Source: Erythrocercus mccallii
Taxonomy: Eukaryota > Chordata > Aves > Passeriformes > Dicruridae
Length of the DNA: 64,000 nucleotides
Assembly: GCA_013397435.1 (NCBI GenBank)
Contig: VZRG01000438.1
Span: 302,334-366,333, forward strand
Reading direction: 5' to 3'
A program made the position numbers and the translations under genes. Below, piece after piece: positions 36,813 to 48,819 of the stretch. Position 1 is the first letter of the stretch. Each line of letters opens with the position of its first letter. A model generated the notes under the pieces. It did no database searches. It was not told the DNA's origin and saw only the letters and a program-made list of their open reading frames with translations.

Positions 36813-39334
36813 GTATTTCTTTCCCATAGAAGCACTGTATACCTCAGTGTGAGTACTCATTATTGCCACAGAGCAGAAAGGCTCTGCAGCAGATGGGATA
36901 ACCAGGAGGTATTCTGCAGGTCCAGGAGGCAAGTAGAAAGTAGAGCAGACTGAGGAACTTGCACAGTATTTACCTGCAGTTCTATATTCCTGACCTTGCA
37001 AGGACCTACAGTAAATATTTTTCACTTGGAATTAACCCTCAGACAACAAAATTCAACTGCAATCCTTTAAAACATACAAAAGGAAAGATATATGGGACAG
37101 AATTTTTATTAAGTGATTAGAGGAAATTATTACTGCAGAATCCATCTCTGTCACATGCCTTTAATGGCAGAGCAGCCATGACTAGTAGCCTGCAGAATCA
37201 CTGTATTGTTCCAGGTGTAGCTCTCTGATATAAATAGATCACTTTATAATGTGTCTGCACTGTGCCCTTTAAGGACTGTGTTCCTCCTACTATTTGATAC
37301 ACTCAGTTTAATGGCACATTGTCCAGCCTTGCTGAAGCACTGGAAGACTGCCATTCCTCACATACTGCACAGATACTTTTGGCTGACAGAGCAAGCAGCA
37401 GCACTGCTCTCCTACTAAAGAGGATGGGCCAAATCCAGAGAATTTTTAGGCTGAGGTACACTGGCTGTTATCTCTGTGGAGTCATGTGCCTGTATCCTGG
37501 AATCTGGGACAGAGCCTTGGTACACAACACCTTCATGAGCAATGCTGAGAGATACTTATCCAGCCCAATTCTAAACAGAAAGTATGGGAAGGGGTGGGAC
37601 AGTTGACTTGGCTGTCTGTGATCATGGTCAAGAACATACATATCCAAGCTAGAGTAAAATGTACTTTATAACAGCAACGTGGCAATGCCACTAGGCATAG
37701 TACACTAGACTTGAAACCTAAGCTTTATTCATGCTTGTGTCCACAGCTTGCTGCATCATGTTTGCAATTGATTTCACCCCCAGCCTAAACCAGCTCTCCT
37801 GTCTGCAGAATGAATTAACACTATTTGCTTTACACATGGAATGCTTTGAGATCTACCTCTTACAGCTGTTACATAAAAGCACTACTATTAAAGGTATTGT
37901 TCTGACTATATTTAGGAACTCTCTGTGTGAAGTGCTGGAGCACATTTCTAATGTCAGCAGGATATTAGAAGACCCCTTGTCTCACTGGAACAGCTTTAAT
38001 GAGCTGGAAGTAGTTCAGTACATGTTTCTGCTGCTACAGTGCTTCATAGCTTGTCTATATATCAAACAGTCTTGGAATATTTACCTTTTTTTCTCTGAAC
38101 CCTCTTGGCTTCAAAGATACAAAGGCTATTCATGTGATTGGCAATGTGCCTGTATGAAAATCTGGGCAGCCTAACACTTACTATAAGACGTGTGAAGATA
38201 AGGTGGCAGAGAGACAATAGGAGGCAAATGAAACTCCATCTATCTGAGAACTGGAAATTAAAGAATTAAGGTTTCCAGATCAAAGATTACAGGGAGACAC
38301 AGAAGGCACAGGTTTGTATTTCATTCTTCACTACTGGTTGTCATAGCTTGATGAAAAGATTAAGCAGTAAGAATAGCTAAGAATGCTACTATAACATTCT
38401 GAATTTTGGACTGTGCTAAAGCAATTGTTTAAAATGGCAATACCTAGTGAGACCTGGTATAAAAAAGGAACACTTCTGTGACAACATTCTACTTCCATTA
38501 CTGAGAGAAAATACTCTTTCCCGTTTCTGTGCCTCTATCTCCACCACCTAACTAGAGATGTATGAATCCATCCTCAAGCAGGATAGATGTGTGCTGTGTC
38601 AACAGCCCCTAACCATGAGAGAGAAACAGGTACCAGCGGGGAGACAGGGGCACAAGACATAATTAGCAGCTTCCTCCTTTGAGTGTATCCACGGTGGAAA
38701 TGTTTACTTAAAGGACTCAGAAATGAAACAACAAATCTTTTATTAGCAGTCAAAGCCATGTGCAATCCCCAAGAAGTCTTTGCAAAGCCTGGCAGTACTA
38801 ACTAATCAACCACCTGCATTTGCACCAGGAACACGGCACACAGGTGGGAGACGGGGGAACAAATGGGATCCTTTCTGTAGGAGCTTGCAGAGGGAAGAAA
38901 AGGGATACAGGGCACGTGTTCCTGCTGAGATGGTTGCAAGGACCAATTCAAAGGCAGCATGACCACAGGTTCCCTTTCCCTAAAACAAATATTGAGGGGA
39001 TACTTGAACCTAAACAAAATCCATCCTTCCAAGCTGTTCAAATAGCATTAGCAGAGAGGAAGCACAAAAATGGTGCCAAAATAAACACACAAATGAAATA
39101 GAAATTACTTTGAGGAATGTTTACTGAAAAGCATAGACAAGAGATAAGTGATAGAGGCAAAACCACCAACTTCAGAGAAATTACACCAGCTTAGACCACC
39201 TGTGACACACACCTGGGTTTGGAGAGAATGCATCATTAGACTGGAGAAGACTAAAAGCATAGTTTATAGAGTGAGGGAAAACAGAAAATGACAGAAGGGA
39301 ATTTTTTGAATATTACTTTTACCACCAAGGTCTC
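36813..39334. other. Non-coding DNA, no gene seen
   Basis: Includes a 147-codon plus-strand frame at 37731-38174 (starts at a non-ATG codon; Cys/Leu-rich, no known domain, no clear splice or promoter context), which I regard as chance. 37.40-37.62 kb might be a very old repeat but is not assignable. The rest shows nothing recognisable. Confidence 0.5.
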
Positions 39335-39462
39335 TCTGGTTGAAGTCACTCTTACCTTTCGGAATTAAGCTTTCCAGTTTTGCATTTGTAAAATGGAGAT
39401 AGTATTATCTTTATAAAACTCTTCCAAAACTACAGATAAAAATGTTAATGTAAGTGTGAAGA
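39335..39462 (+). repeat. MIR-like CORE-SINE fragment, plus orientation
   Basis: 'gaagtcactcttacctttc', then 'ccagttttgcatttgtaaaa', 'tggagatagtattatc' and 'aaatgttaatgtaagtgtga' follow MIR in order (caagtcacttaacctct, cagtttcctcatctgtaaaatggggataata, ttaaatgagataatgtatgtaaag, from known consensus). The tRNA-derived head is missing. Confidence 0.65.
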
Positions 39463-42400
39463 ATTATTATTGTTGCTATTTCTGAGGATGCAGTAAGCTC
39501 CCCTGTTGAGCTGTTGCCAAAACTGATCCTGTTCTTGACTCCATTTAAGACTGTGTTTGGGCTTTCAACTCTAGCTATTTTGGCAGAAAACATGAGACAT
39601 GTTTCTGCAAACCTACAATTCTATTCTACAATTTCTAGGAAAACAGTTAAGGAACTGTTAATCATAGCAACAACCTTTTGAAGATATGACAGAGTTTACT
39701 CCAAGCTATGGACCTGCATCACCCATACAATCCTGTTACTGTGTCACAGTGCAACACTGTCAGAATTAGTGGATTCACACAAGCATTAATAGGATTAACA
39801 TACTGGTTTATCAGTCACTACACATACAATTCCCCAGACAACAACGCATTCCCATCACTGGGATGAAGCATGGCAACTCTTTAACTGTGCCACAACACAA
39901 CACTGTCATTTAAAAACTGGCATCAAAGGCTCCTACGTGCAGGAAACTCTCAGGGAGAGAGTCTGACAAGGCATAACAGGCTCTCCTTGGACACTGAAGT
40001 TAGTAACTCAACAGTAAAGTTGCACTACCTTTTGATGCCCATGAATAGACAGAGCCTCAGCTCAACCTGTCATTTGAAGTTCTGTGGGTCCTGTATCGGA
40101 TTGTCACAATGGATCTGTGTAAAGTGCTGCCTTCCGAATCAGTGGCCTCACTCCCAAAGCAGAGTTCTCTTCAGTGATGGATATTCTAAGCCACTGCTGC
40201 CCTCAACCAATCTCACTTAATACACAAGTTTTAAAATCTAAGGCTGTCTGTGCTCTCAAAAATGACCACAAAATTTTAAACATTACGACACCACCAGAAT
40301 CCAAAGCCATCCTGCCACAGATGTCATTCAAGGACCACTGCCAACAAAGGGAGGACTCCTATACTGTTCAAAAGGCTTCATACAAGTGAACTACAGCTAA
40401 TAGTCAAAACAAGGTCCTATTTCTTATACATAACCAACACTACCATGGTGCACAGGACAGACTGTAAGCTTGGTTCACCTCTGTCATAAACTTTGACCTC
40501 TCCTGCTTTTCCACACTAGGCAGAGAGCGCTCTTCCACTCATTCCCGTGTCCTTGCACCCAGTAGCTCTCTTAGCTCCCTTAGCCCTATCGAAAGGCATT
40601 CATTTCTTCACAAGTTCAAATTTCTGGCAGCAGCAGCTATTGGAAGAATTCACTACCTTCCTGCCTTCCTGTCCAGCTCTTTGGAAGGACAGGGATGGAG
40701 TTGGTGGGGTCATCCAGCAAAGAAAAGGTTAAGAGTAAGGACAGAAAGAAGTGAGTGAAATAGAGACAACAGTGGTATCTGGTGAAAGCCATGGAGAAAA
40801 ATGCTGAGTTGGGGTGTGGGGGAGAAAGACTGACCACTGCTTCCTGATCCAGTAATTTGCATAAATATTCTATAAAAAGAATATAAAAAAATTCAGCTTC
40901 ATTTACACCACAGTAAACTATTTTCTAAGCCAGAAAAGTATGGTAAAATCCATCAGTTTTGTCAGCTGAAAACTGGCAGTACTGCAAAACTTTTAGTGCT
41001 TAGGATGGTAGGGAAAACTGACATACTGTTCCAGGGTTGTGACAGAAAACCAAATACCGGCACAGGGAGATTTCAGTAGCTGATGTGGGTTGGGAATCCA
41101 GATCACAGGGGATGCTCACGTGGCATTATTGCTCAACTACCCAAGAGATGGCAGAGAGAAATTAGAAGTCAGTATTTTGACTCTGAATGCCTTGTTACTG
41201 ATTATCAAGTAGCAGCAACTACTGATGTTACACTAAATCCTAGGGTTAGCACTGGGATTTTGGAAAGTAAGAACTACAAAGCTGAAGTGATGCTTTCCCT
41301 TTACATGATGTAAAATCATACATGGAGAGTTGATATCAGCAGATTTTAATAACAAATTTGAGTCAGCTACAGCAATTTGGATTTATGCTCAAAAATTTAC
41401 AATGAAGTTTTGAAACTGGGTACTGTAAAGTGTACATTGTTACTGAACTCAGAGAACTCAGATTCTCAGAAGCAAGATGAAGACAGGTGTCAAAAGGTAT
41501 TTTTTACATTTGATCATTAATTTTGGATAACCAGCTTTTATCTAGCTTATACTCACATCTACTATTAAGGTTCAGTACAGCAGGATACAAATGCCGGAAT
41601 TATTCTTTCAATTTGGAAGGTACATCACACTTTGAATACTGGAGCACTACTTGGTACCTAGATTATACTGATTATTAAAACTAGGAATAGGTTATGATAC
41701 CAAGATGGAAAGGGATGAAAATTGCCCCAAAACCCGTATATGTTGTTAAATTTCCCCAATATGGTGAGGACTAATGTAAATTAATTTACACTTTTAAATA
41801 CCAGTTTTTAGACATCAAAATTTTTTTCAATAAACTCAAGACTAGGGTTAGAGTTGTGGAGCAGCACTGTAGTGATCAGAGTATGTGAACTGTTGCTTTA
41901 CGTTGCAAACATCAGAAAACAGACATCCAGCAGCAGACTGAATTTTAATAGGATTATAAATTCCAGGGTGCTGTAAGGATGGACTACCTTACAAAAATTT
42001 AATTCTACATTAAAGTGAAAGATTGTTAATGATGTAAGGTCACTCATTACATGTCTGAAATCAATGAAAAGATAGTAACTCACATAACTGAATTTGGTTT
42101 TCTGTTCTCAAGTCAGTGGATCTTCGTGCAAGCTTTATTTTGTCCGTTACATGAAGTGATTTCAAAATATTTTAATCACAATATTGTCCAGAATGTTCTT
42201 TACTTTTTCTCTGCTCAAGAGATGTTTGGAATAGGGCAAATAGCAAAGGTTCCTTTCAGATATTTCAATAAAAACTACAGAAAGGTGACAAGCAGGAGGC
42301 AAACACAGGTGCCAGAAAAGTTTGAATCAAAGACAAGGTTATGTGTCTCCAATCACTGCTTCTTTAAGTGTTGAGAAATTCAGTTCTGCATAAAACTAAA

Positions 42401-43065
42401 GGAGTGCTCTAAGCTATTTCGACTGGCTTTGGACCTGAATGAATGACAGAGGAGACGACAGCACAGATTTCTTCTAATTCCTTTGTACATCAAACTACTT
42501 ACAAATATTTGGGGGGTGGAAATCCTGAAAAACAAGCAAACCTGCACTGTATCAACTTACGAAGAGAAGAAAAAAAAAATGAAAAATTCTCTGTGAGTGA
42601 ATGAGGTTATACCCTTTAAAACACCAATTAAAGTCTTCAAAAGCTACAACAATGGTGTTCTGCTAAATCCTTACCCTTCTGCTGAAGAGGAAGAAAGCTG
42701 AGGGGTAAGACTGATTAAATTATTAATCTGACCCCATGCTAGTCTGCTTCACTGGAACAAAGAGATGAATTATAGTGAGGGCAATGTTATTTTAAATTAC
42801 ACTCAGCAAGGCATGGAGCACTTATGCATTTCCTATGCACTGATGTTTCTGTGTTCATGCATTCCCCTCATACTCCTCCTGCATATAGGTATCAATCTAA
42901 GTCAAAAAATCTCTCATATGTCCAAAAGGAAAAGTTAATTACAGAAAGAGCAGATTCACCCAAGAAAAAGTAATCTTTTCACTTGAATAGCTTTGTTACA
43001 AAAGGCTGGTGCTTATAAACCCTCAGGGCAAACCCCTCTATGACAGAAGACAATGAACTGCTATG
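39463..43065. other. Non-coding DNA, no gene seen
   Basis: No gene or transposon is recognised. Frames up to 107 codons (42.05 kb) are unmatched. 42.79-42.87 kb contains several ATGCA-type octamer-like motifs without further support. Confidence 0.55.
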
Positions 43066-43260
43066 AAGGATGGCTTAGTAAATGAGACATGGGGTTTAGG
43101 ATTCAGGACACCTGAGTTCAAGCCCTCTTCAGTTAATAATTCACTCTGTGACTCTGAACAACTTGCTTAATTTATTACACCTTTGAGCTTCTTCTTTGTG
43201 TAATGCAGATAACTGCTTCCCATCTCCCAGGGTGGCCAGGGTAAGATCTAATGATTCAAT
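43066..43260 (+). repeat. MIR-like CORE-SINE, near full length
   Basis: The tRNA-derived part shows a B-box-like GAGTTCAAGCC at 43114-43124 after 'ggattcaggacacct'. It is followed by 'ttcactctgtgactctgaac', 'aacttgcttaatttatta' and 'gagcttcttctttgtgtaat', then a core-like tail. The order and spacing match MIR (ctgggttcaaatcc, tgtgaccttgggcaagttacttaacc, cctcagtttcctcatctgtaaaatg). It is old and diverged, and the best preserved SINE in the window. Confidence 0.7.
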
Positions 43261-44740
43261 GATTCAGACTCAATCAGATGCCATCAACACCACCAACTAT
43301 TTCATTTTTGTTATGTTTAAGAGCATGGATATTGCTGAACGACTTTTTCAGAGACACTGCCCTGGGTATGCCATGTCTGTCACAACTTCCACCAACATAC
43401 TTTGCATTTCTCACAGTTTCTTCTTTTGCAAACATCTCTCCAAATCCCAGAGAGTCTTGTGGGAAAGGCAAGATGCAGGCTGAAATTCTTCAGACTTGTT
43501 TTGATGAAGATGAAATGCGGATCAAGTCCAAATCTATTTCCATCCTGAAATATTTGAAAGGTCACATACATACGAAAAATGGATCAAACATTAAATACTG
43601 GCAGCCACAGCTATATGTGGCATGCTATGTGTCAGACTACAATCTAAGACTGAGAGAGTGAATTTCCTCCTCTAGTTGCTATTTGAGTGTACTCTGAGCA
43701 AAGAAAATAATTTAATAATCTTTTATTAATCTTTTCACATGTACTTTCCTCAGATCATCTCCTAACTTTACCACCCAAAAGCAAAACAATATTTAAAGTA
43801 TCTTGTCTCACAGACAGGAATAAACAAAGCATAATTATCTGAATCCCACAATAAATCTTGATATTCAGCTTTTTCTACATCTCTAATAGAAGGTGACTGT
43901 GAGGTAGATGAGTGCTCCCCTTGGTTCCACTTGAGCTGACTTCACTTCCAAGAAAATTAGCTTTGCTGGCCCTGTCTCTTGAAAAAACAGTGAACAGTTG
44001 CAGAAAAAGTTATGTAACCTGAGGAAAGAAAGAGCTGATAAAGCAGTATAGATTTGCAGCATATATTCCCTTAGAACTATGCACATGAGAAATAATAATT
44101 TCTAAAAGCAATAATAACTTTTCAGCCAAACCAGTCAATTATAAATGCAAAACACTTTTGTACAGTAGAATGGATGTTAAGGGATGATTCACATACTGTA
44201 CATAAAACTATGTTCTCACCACTCCTCATGCAAACCAGTGGAGATCAGAAATTTGCAACATTTTTGTTTCCACCTTTACTTGTCTGTTCTATCACTATGT
44301 CTCCATCTCAGCCGAAAAGAAAACTCTAAAACTGTGGGTATTACTTACAGAAAACCATGATTATCTATCACTTTCCAAGTCTGGATACAAAAAACCAGCA
44401 ACTGTCCTCAAAACACAAAATACTGAAGCAAAGTATTCACTTTAATTTATCTTTCAGCATTTATTTAAAAGAAACACATTTTTAAAATACTCTTATTATG
44501 GTATTTCAAATAGCTCTTCCCCCCCACACCCCCGATTATTATTTCTACTTTTACAAACCCTGAACAAGTGCAAAAATACAAGGTATGAACAGAAAGGCAC
44601 CTCTCAAACCATCATGGTTCTCCCAGTCCTAATAAGAGGCAATACATTCGGGACTGCATCAAATCTAACAAAGGATCAAAAGAAAACTTCACACTGAACA
44701 ATAAAATAGTGCCAGAAAAATATCAAAGCGTTTTGTTATG
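43261..44740. other. Non-coding DNA, no gene seen
   Basis: A 127-codon plus-strand frame at 43278-43661 begins beside the MIR copy. It has no known domain, and a minus-strand frame overlaps it. I read it as chance. Confidence 0.5.
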
Positions 44741-44759
44741 TTGTCACTTATTTCAGGAG

Positions 44760-45080
44760 GGGGAAAAACGCAAACGTGTTACAAATTGCCCCTTCACTAG
44801 GTATGAATGCTGTGTACAGGGCAGCCCCCAGCAGCAGGTACAGAGCCAGCCACAGCAGCCACTGCCGAGCCTGCAGCTCGCAATTCCTGCCCTGCACAGG
44901 TCCCTGTGCTGCGTCCTGGCAGGGAGGAGTCCCGACTGCAGAGTCCAGGTGTGCACACAGACACACACACACCACTCCTAAAGCTGCTGCCTGGCATCCC
45001 AGTGAAACAGGGCTGATCTCTCCAGCTCAACAGCAGCAGAATTCCTCTGCTCTGCTCTGCCTCCTCGCCATTCCCAATCG
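44760..45080. other. GC-richer block of unknown nature
   Basis: The block contains more CpG than its flanks (near 44769, 44774, 44864, 44878, 44913 and 44933) and many CAGC/CTGC words. On the minus strand one frame encodes QARQWLLWLALYLLLGAALY, a strongly hydrophobic segment, then a stop at 44748-44750. CTG-rich DNA gives Leu runs by default, acceptor sites upstream lack pyrimidine tracts, and no family is recognised. It may be a conserved element or an old exon. Confidence 0.25.
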
Positions 45081-46500
45081 CTGTCTTTTCTGCATCACCA
45101 CCGAAACTGCCTTGCTCTTAAGAACAAACAGGAAATACCTGGACAGCTCTTCAGCAAGGGACCTGAAGTCTAAGGCTTGCATAGAGTAGCAGCATTCTAT
45201 ACAACAGACTGGACACTATTTAGAGTACAGATCTGGATTTTGATGCAATACATATCTGGAATCCTAACTGCATTTCATTTTGTTGATTTGTGTTTCTCTT
45301 AAACATGGTGGTCTAACGTTAGCATAGGAAATTCAAACGATCTTTGAAATGTCTCTTGTGATATTTACTTTCTCCTAAAACCCTGGCTAGAGCTAATGGA
45401 ATTTAATAACCACTGTTTTACATTACTTTCTGATAAAGATAAGTAAACCTGCTGCTTGAGAAACATCACGTTCTGTGAAATTTTACCAAGCAACACCAAA
45501 ACTCTCTCCTGCACCTTCAAGTCTAAACTTCATTCACTAAAACAAGGTTTGTAGCAAATACTAGAAAACAGCTAGGTCTCCAAAAGAATGTGTTTTGAAA
45601 AGATCTCTCCAATTCTTAAATTTTTAAAATCCATTATGTATTTTAGTCATCAAACTCCCCATCCCCCTTGCAAGAATATGTTTTAGCAGATGCTCTCAAG
45701 CAAATAAATTTAGTCTCTTAATCTCAATTTTCATTTGCGTAAAGCAAAAAAGGACTAACTTTTGAGCTGAGAATTTCTGTTTGAAAGAAAAGCTGGCTGA
45801 TTTCCTGCTTGACTGAGATGAACATCCTAGAAAGCACTGACAGTGAGCACACTTAAATAATGCACTTGAGTGTATACTTGCATCTCTCACTGCAGCTGCA
45901 GAACAGGGACGAAGCAGAAGTCACTTATGTAGGAAAAGTTTGTCACTTCCAACTGTTTAAGGTATGACTAAACTAAAACTAAAGATGGACCACACACCTG
46001 AATGCTGTTCAACTATGCAAAAAACAAATCAAAGTGCAATGCGGTTCCAGTGACATACTAAACGTTTCATTTGCTTTATATCATTTCACGCAACATTATT
46101 CAATTGAACCATCTTTCCCACTCTGTCATTAATTACTACTTCCACAGAAAACACTCTGTTTCTTGGACAAAAATTTTCTTAAACAGCTAATAGTCACATT
46201 AAATCTAGCAATTCAAAAAGGAGCATTTTACCAAACGAGCCATGAAATTCATTTTACTTTTCTGCCACTGGGATGTCAGAAAGTCTGTGTCACCTTTAAT
46301 AAACTTCTCCAAATGAGCATGCTGATAACTGAACAACATGACATTTCTAACAGTGAGAAGGCAGAAAACCAGAAACAATTACATTAAGAAATTAAGGGGG
46401 AAGAAGAAAAGCAGGCTGGAAGTATCTTGCTGCAAGTAAAATCTCATTAAGTTAGAGTTTTGCACTCTTCTCAGGAAAAAAAAGAAGACTCCTAGGTCTA
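45081..46500. other. Non-coding DNA, no gene seen
   Basis: AT-rich, short frames only, no repeat recognised. Confidence 0.55.
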
Positions 46501-46509
46501 AGAGTGGCC

Positions 46510-47180
46510 ATATTTCAAATGTTATGGAAACTTCCCTGTCTGAGCATCCAGGAGCCACTCTGGCAGTCACATTCCCACTACTCCAGTCTGTAACTGCTGA
46601 GACCAAGGCCCCTTTGCAGTGGGTGGCTCCCATGACCCCACGGGTGCCTCTCTTGGTCCCTGCATACTCACACTCACAGTCAGACAGGGTTTCTTTACTG
46701 GCTCAGCCCTGGGCTTCCCATGGCAGTGTCTCAGACATCTGGATCCTTAAAGTAATTTAATCATGGTGCAGTAACACAGAAACAGCTCGAGCTGGTGCCT
46801 CTAGGGAGAGACCCTGAAGAAAGGAATCCCTGGGCTTTTACACCTCACAGTCTGCGCACCCAGACAGTCTGGGGTCTTCCTGCTGACTCATCAGCTCCTG
46901 CTGTGTCCCAGTGTCCGGTCCCCTGGCCTGTGCCACAGGTCCCTGTGCCCTTGGTAGTGCAAAGGGCCAGCATCAGGTCATGGTCCCTTTCCTGGGGCTC
47001 CCACCATGACCCCCAGCCAGGGCACAGCTCTCACTGCAGCTGCACTCCCAGCTACCTGCTCTCAGTGCACTCCTCAGAAGCAGTAGTACATTGCACTCCC
47101 GGTGCAGTGTAGCAGGGGTAGTAATGGCACTCTTAGTAAGACCACCCCGATAACACAGAACAGGACTGAAGCGTGACCCA
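46510..47180. other. GC-rich block, possible unclassified old repeat
   Basis: About 650 bp whose base composition is clearly higher in G+C than both flanks, with abrupt edges near 46510 and 47180. It has many CCTG/CAGG words and a 105-codon Pro/Ser/Val-rich frame at 46795-47112 with no known homology. The composition step suggests an inserted sequence, for example an old solo LTR, but I cannot find clear TG...CA ends, a duplication of target sequence or a family match. Confidence 0.25.
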
Positions 47181-47570
47181 ACCAGTGCATCACCACCTGA
47201 AAGGTGAGAGTAAAGCAGTGAAAGTGATAAAGGTACTTGTTTAAAATACTTCAGCAACATTCTCAGTCAACTGATTTACTTGCAAGTTTGCAAGAAAAAA
47301 TTAATTCATACTGAAAAAAAAGGGAACAAAAAGACTCTGACACTTTCAACAGAAAGGAAAATTCCAAGTTGAGTTTTTCTCATCTCTTTGGTCACAGATA
47401 TTCTCTGTTCCTTCATATTCTCTTTTATGCCATCAAAAATATAAAAGCAAACCTGAAGAAGGAAAAAAACCTGACAGGTCTGCCAAAGAGCATAAGAAAA
47501 AAATAGCAAAAGTAAAACAAAAACAAAAAACGAAACAAAAACTTTGGAAATGAATGGAATTAAACTAAAG
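47181..47570. other. Non-coding DNA with A-rich tract
   Basis: A (CAAAA)n-like tract lies at 47507-47542. Nothing else is recognised. Confidence 0.55.
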
Positions 47571-47574
47571 TAGG

Positions 47575-47665
47575 TATTTTCAGCTGATTGATTCTTTCAT
47601 TGCCATTTCCTGTTTTTCAATCAGCTTTAATCCTTGGCAGGAGAATTCACTGAAGCTATGTCAAT
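47575..47665. promoter_or_regulatory. Inverted pair of PBX-like sites, candidate enhancer
   Basis: AGCTGATTGA (47582-47591) and its exact reverse complement TCAATCAGCT (47617-47626) are 25 bp apart. The left copy reads TGATTGATT, matching the PBX-HOX type site TGATNNAT. TTTAATCC (bicoid-class core) follows the right copy. Flanks contain no repeat. A stem-loop in RNA is the alternative reading. Confidence 0.35.
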
Positions 47666-48099
47666 TTATATTTGCTAAGGATTTGGCACATCATATTAAG
47701 TATTTCCCAGTGTGATCATCTCTCAAAGTTAAGTAATTTAAACATTTCATGCAAGTAGGGAGAGAATCTATATTTCAGTTTCTTGACTGATCCCAGCACA
47801 GCTGAAAATTTTCTCAAATGAGATGATGTTACTGGAACATCTATTTGTACACTGAAAGCTTTAATGCCATACCTGTAGTGCCTAACTACTTGTATACACT
47901 ACAAACACCCTCTCAAAACACAATGGGAAGTACTAACTTATTTCATAACTTTGTCTGCTTTTATAAAGTCATGGAAACATCTGTGTAAGAAGCCTTCTAC
48001 CTTTTGTCTGGCACACTGCAACATATCAAATCCAAGAGCCCTGACCTAATCTATCCAACACAATAAACTGTAACTCTTTCCTCCACCTACCTAATTTTT

Positions 48100-48260
48100 T
48101 CCTGCCTGCTATTTAAAAGCAAATTCCATTGTGGGAAGGGAATTGCAAACGCCATGAGAGGTGATATGGCTGCTACCTGGATTACACCAGTCAGCTGCAC
48201 TGCAGTGGAATGAAGTGATTAACTGAAGTTCATCACAGCTGAATTTTACTGGAAAAAGAA
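48100..48260. promoter_or_regulatory. Weak enhancer-like block
   Basis: CCATTGTGG (SOX-type, about 48127), GATTACACC (48180), GTGATTAACTGAAG (about 48217) and CAGCTG (48192) lie within 150 bp. Support is site content only. Confidence 0.18.
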
Positions 48261-48495
48261 AGGGGGGGCAGGGGAAGCAAATGCATATTTTCTGTTTCGA
48301 TTCTACTTTTTCTTGCTTTGACTCTGTTGTGATTGTCAGAACAATATGAAAGAAGTTTTAAATTTGAGACCACTGAACATACTCATGCATTCTCACCTAG
48401 AAGAAAAGTTATGTCTGTTTGTCAAACTCATTGAACAAATTATAAAAGGAAAATACATTGAAGTTTGATTTTTTTTTCCTTTTTTTTTCCTCTAG

Positions 48496-48768
48496 TATGT
48501 GGAACAGACTGTGCCAAGTCTTGCCTTGATGAAAGAAGAGAGCCCTCACCTTGAGTCTGAAAAAAAGATGGAGAATTATTTAAAAGGAATATTAGCAGAA
48601 CACCATTTTGCATTTCATACTAAAACAGAATTCTCTTCTTTGACCAGTGCACCCATAGATCCAGCTCTTTATGAGGTGCCTTTGATGAACACTGCACATC
48701 AAATCTTTGTTACTAGAAGCCAATACTGTTCCCTCCTCTTACCTTCAGAAACACAGGCTTTTATTTAA
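48496..48768 (+). other. Candidate last exon, 90 open codons after strong acceptor
   Basis: About 24 of 28 bases before 48496 are T/C, ending TTTTTTTTCCTCTAG, an excellent acceptor with a possible branch site (TTTGATT). The frame beginning TATGTGGAACAG stays open for 90 codons to TAA at 48766-48768. The peptide opens YVEQTVPSLALMKEESPHLE and continues with a charged ESEKKMENYLKGILAEHHF, balanced in composition and without low complexity. AATAAA follows at 48811-48816 and a GT-rich element (GTTGTGTG) at about 48839, giving a textbook 3'-end layout. No domain is recognised. It could be an alternative last exon of a flanking gene, a lncRNA exon, or chance. Confidence 0.3.
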
Positions 48769-48810
48769 AAAGCCCTCAAATATTTAAGCACTCCAAATCA
48801 AGGAAATTCT

Positions 48811-48816
48811 AATAAA
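48811..48816 (+). terminator. Possible polyadenylation signal AATAAA
   Basis: AATAAA lies 43 bp after the stop of the candidate exon, with GTTGTGTG about 23 bp further on. In AT-rich DNA, AATAAA is frequent, so the call depends on that exon being real. Confidence 0.25.
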
Positions 48817-48819
48817 GAG

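Noticed and set aside
37731..38174. 147-codon plus-strand open frame
   Set aside because: Starts at a non-ATG codon, has no recognised domain and no splice or promoter support, and its length is within chance for 64 kb. Cys/Leu content follows local base composition.
43278..43661. 127-codon frame starting beside a MIR copy
   Set aside because: No homology, overlapping minus-strand frames and no exon signals.
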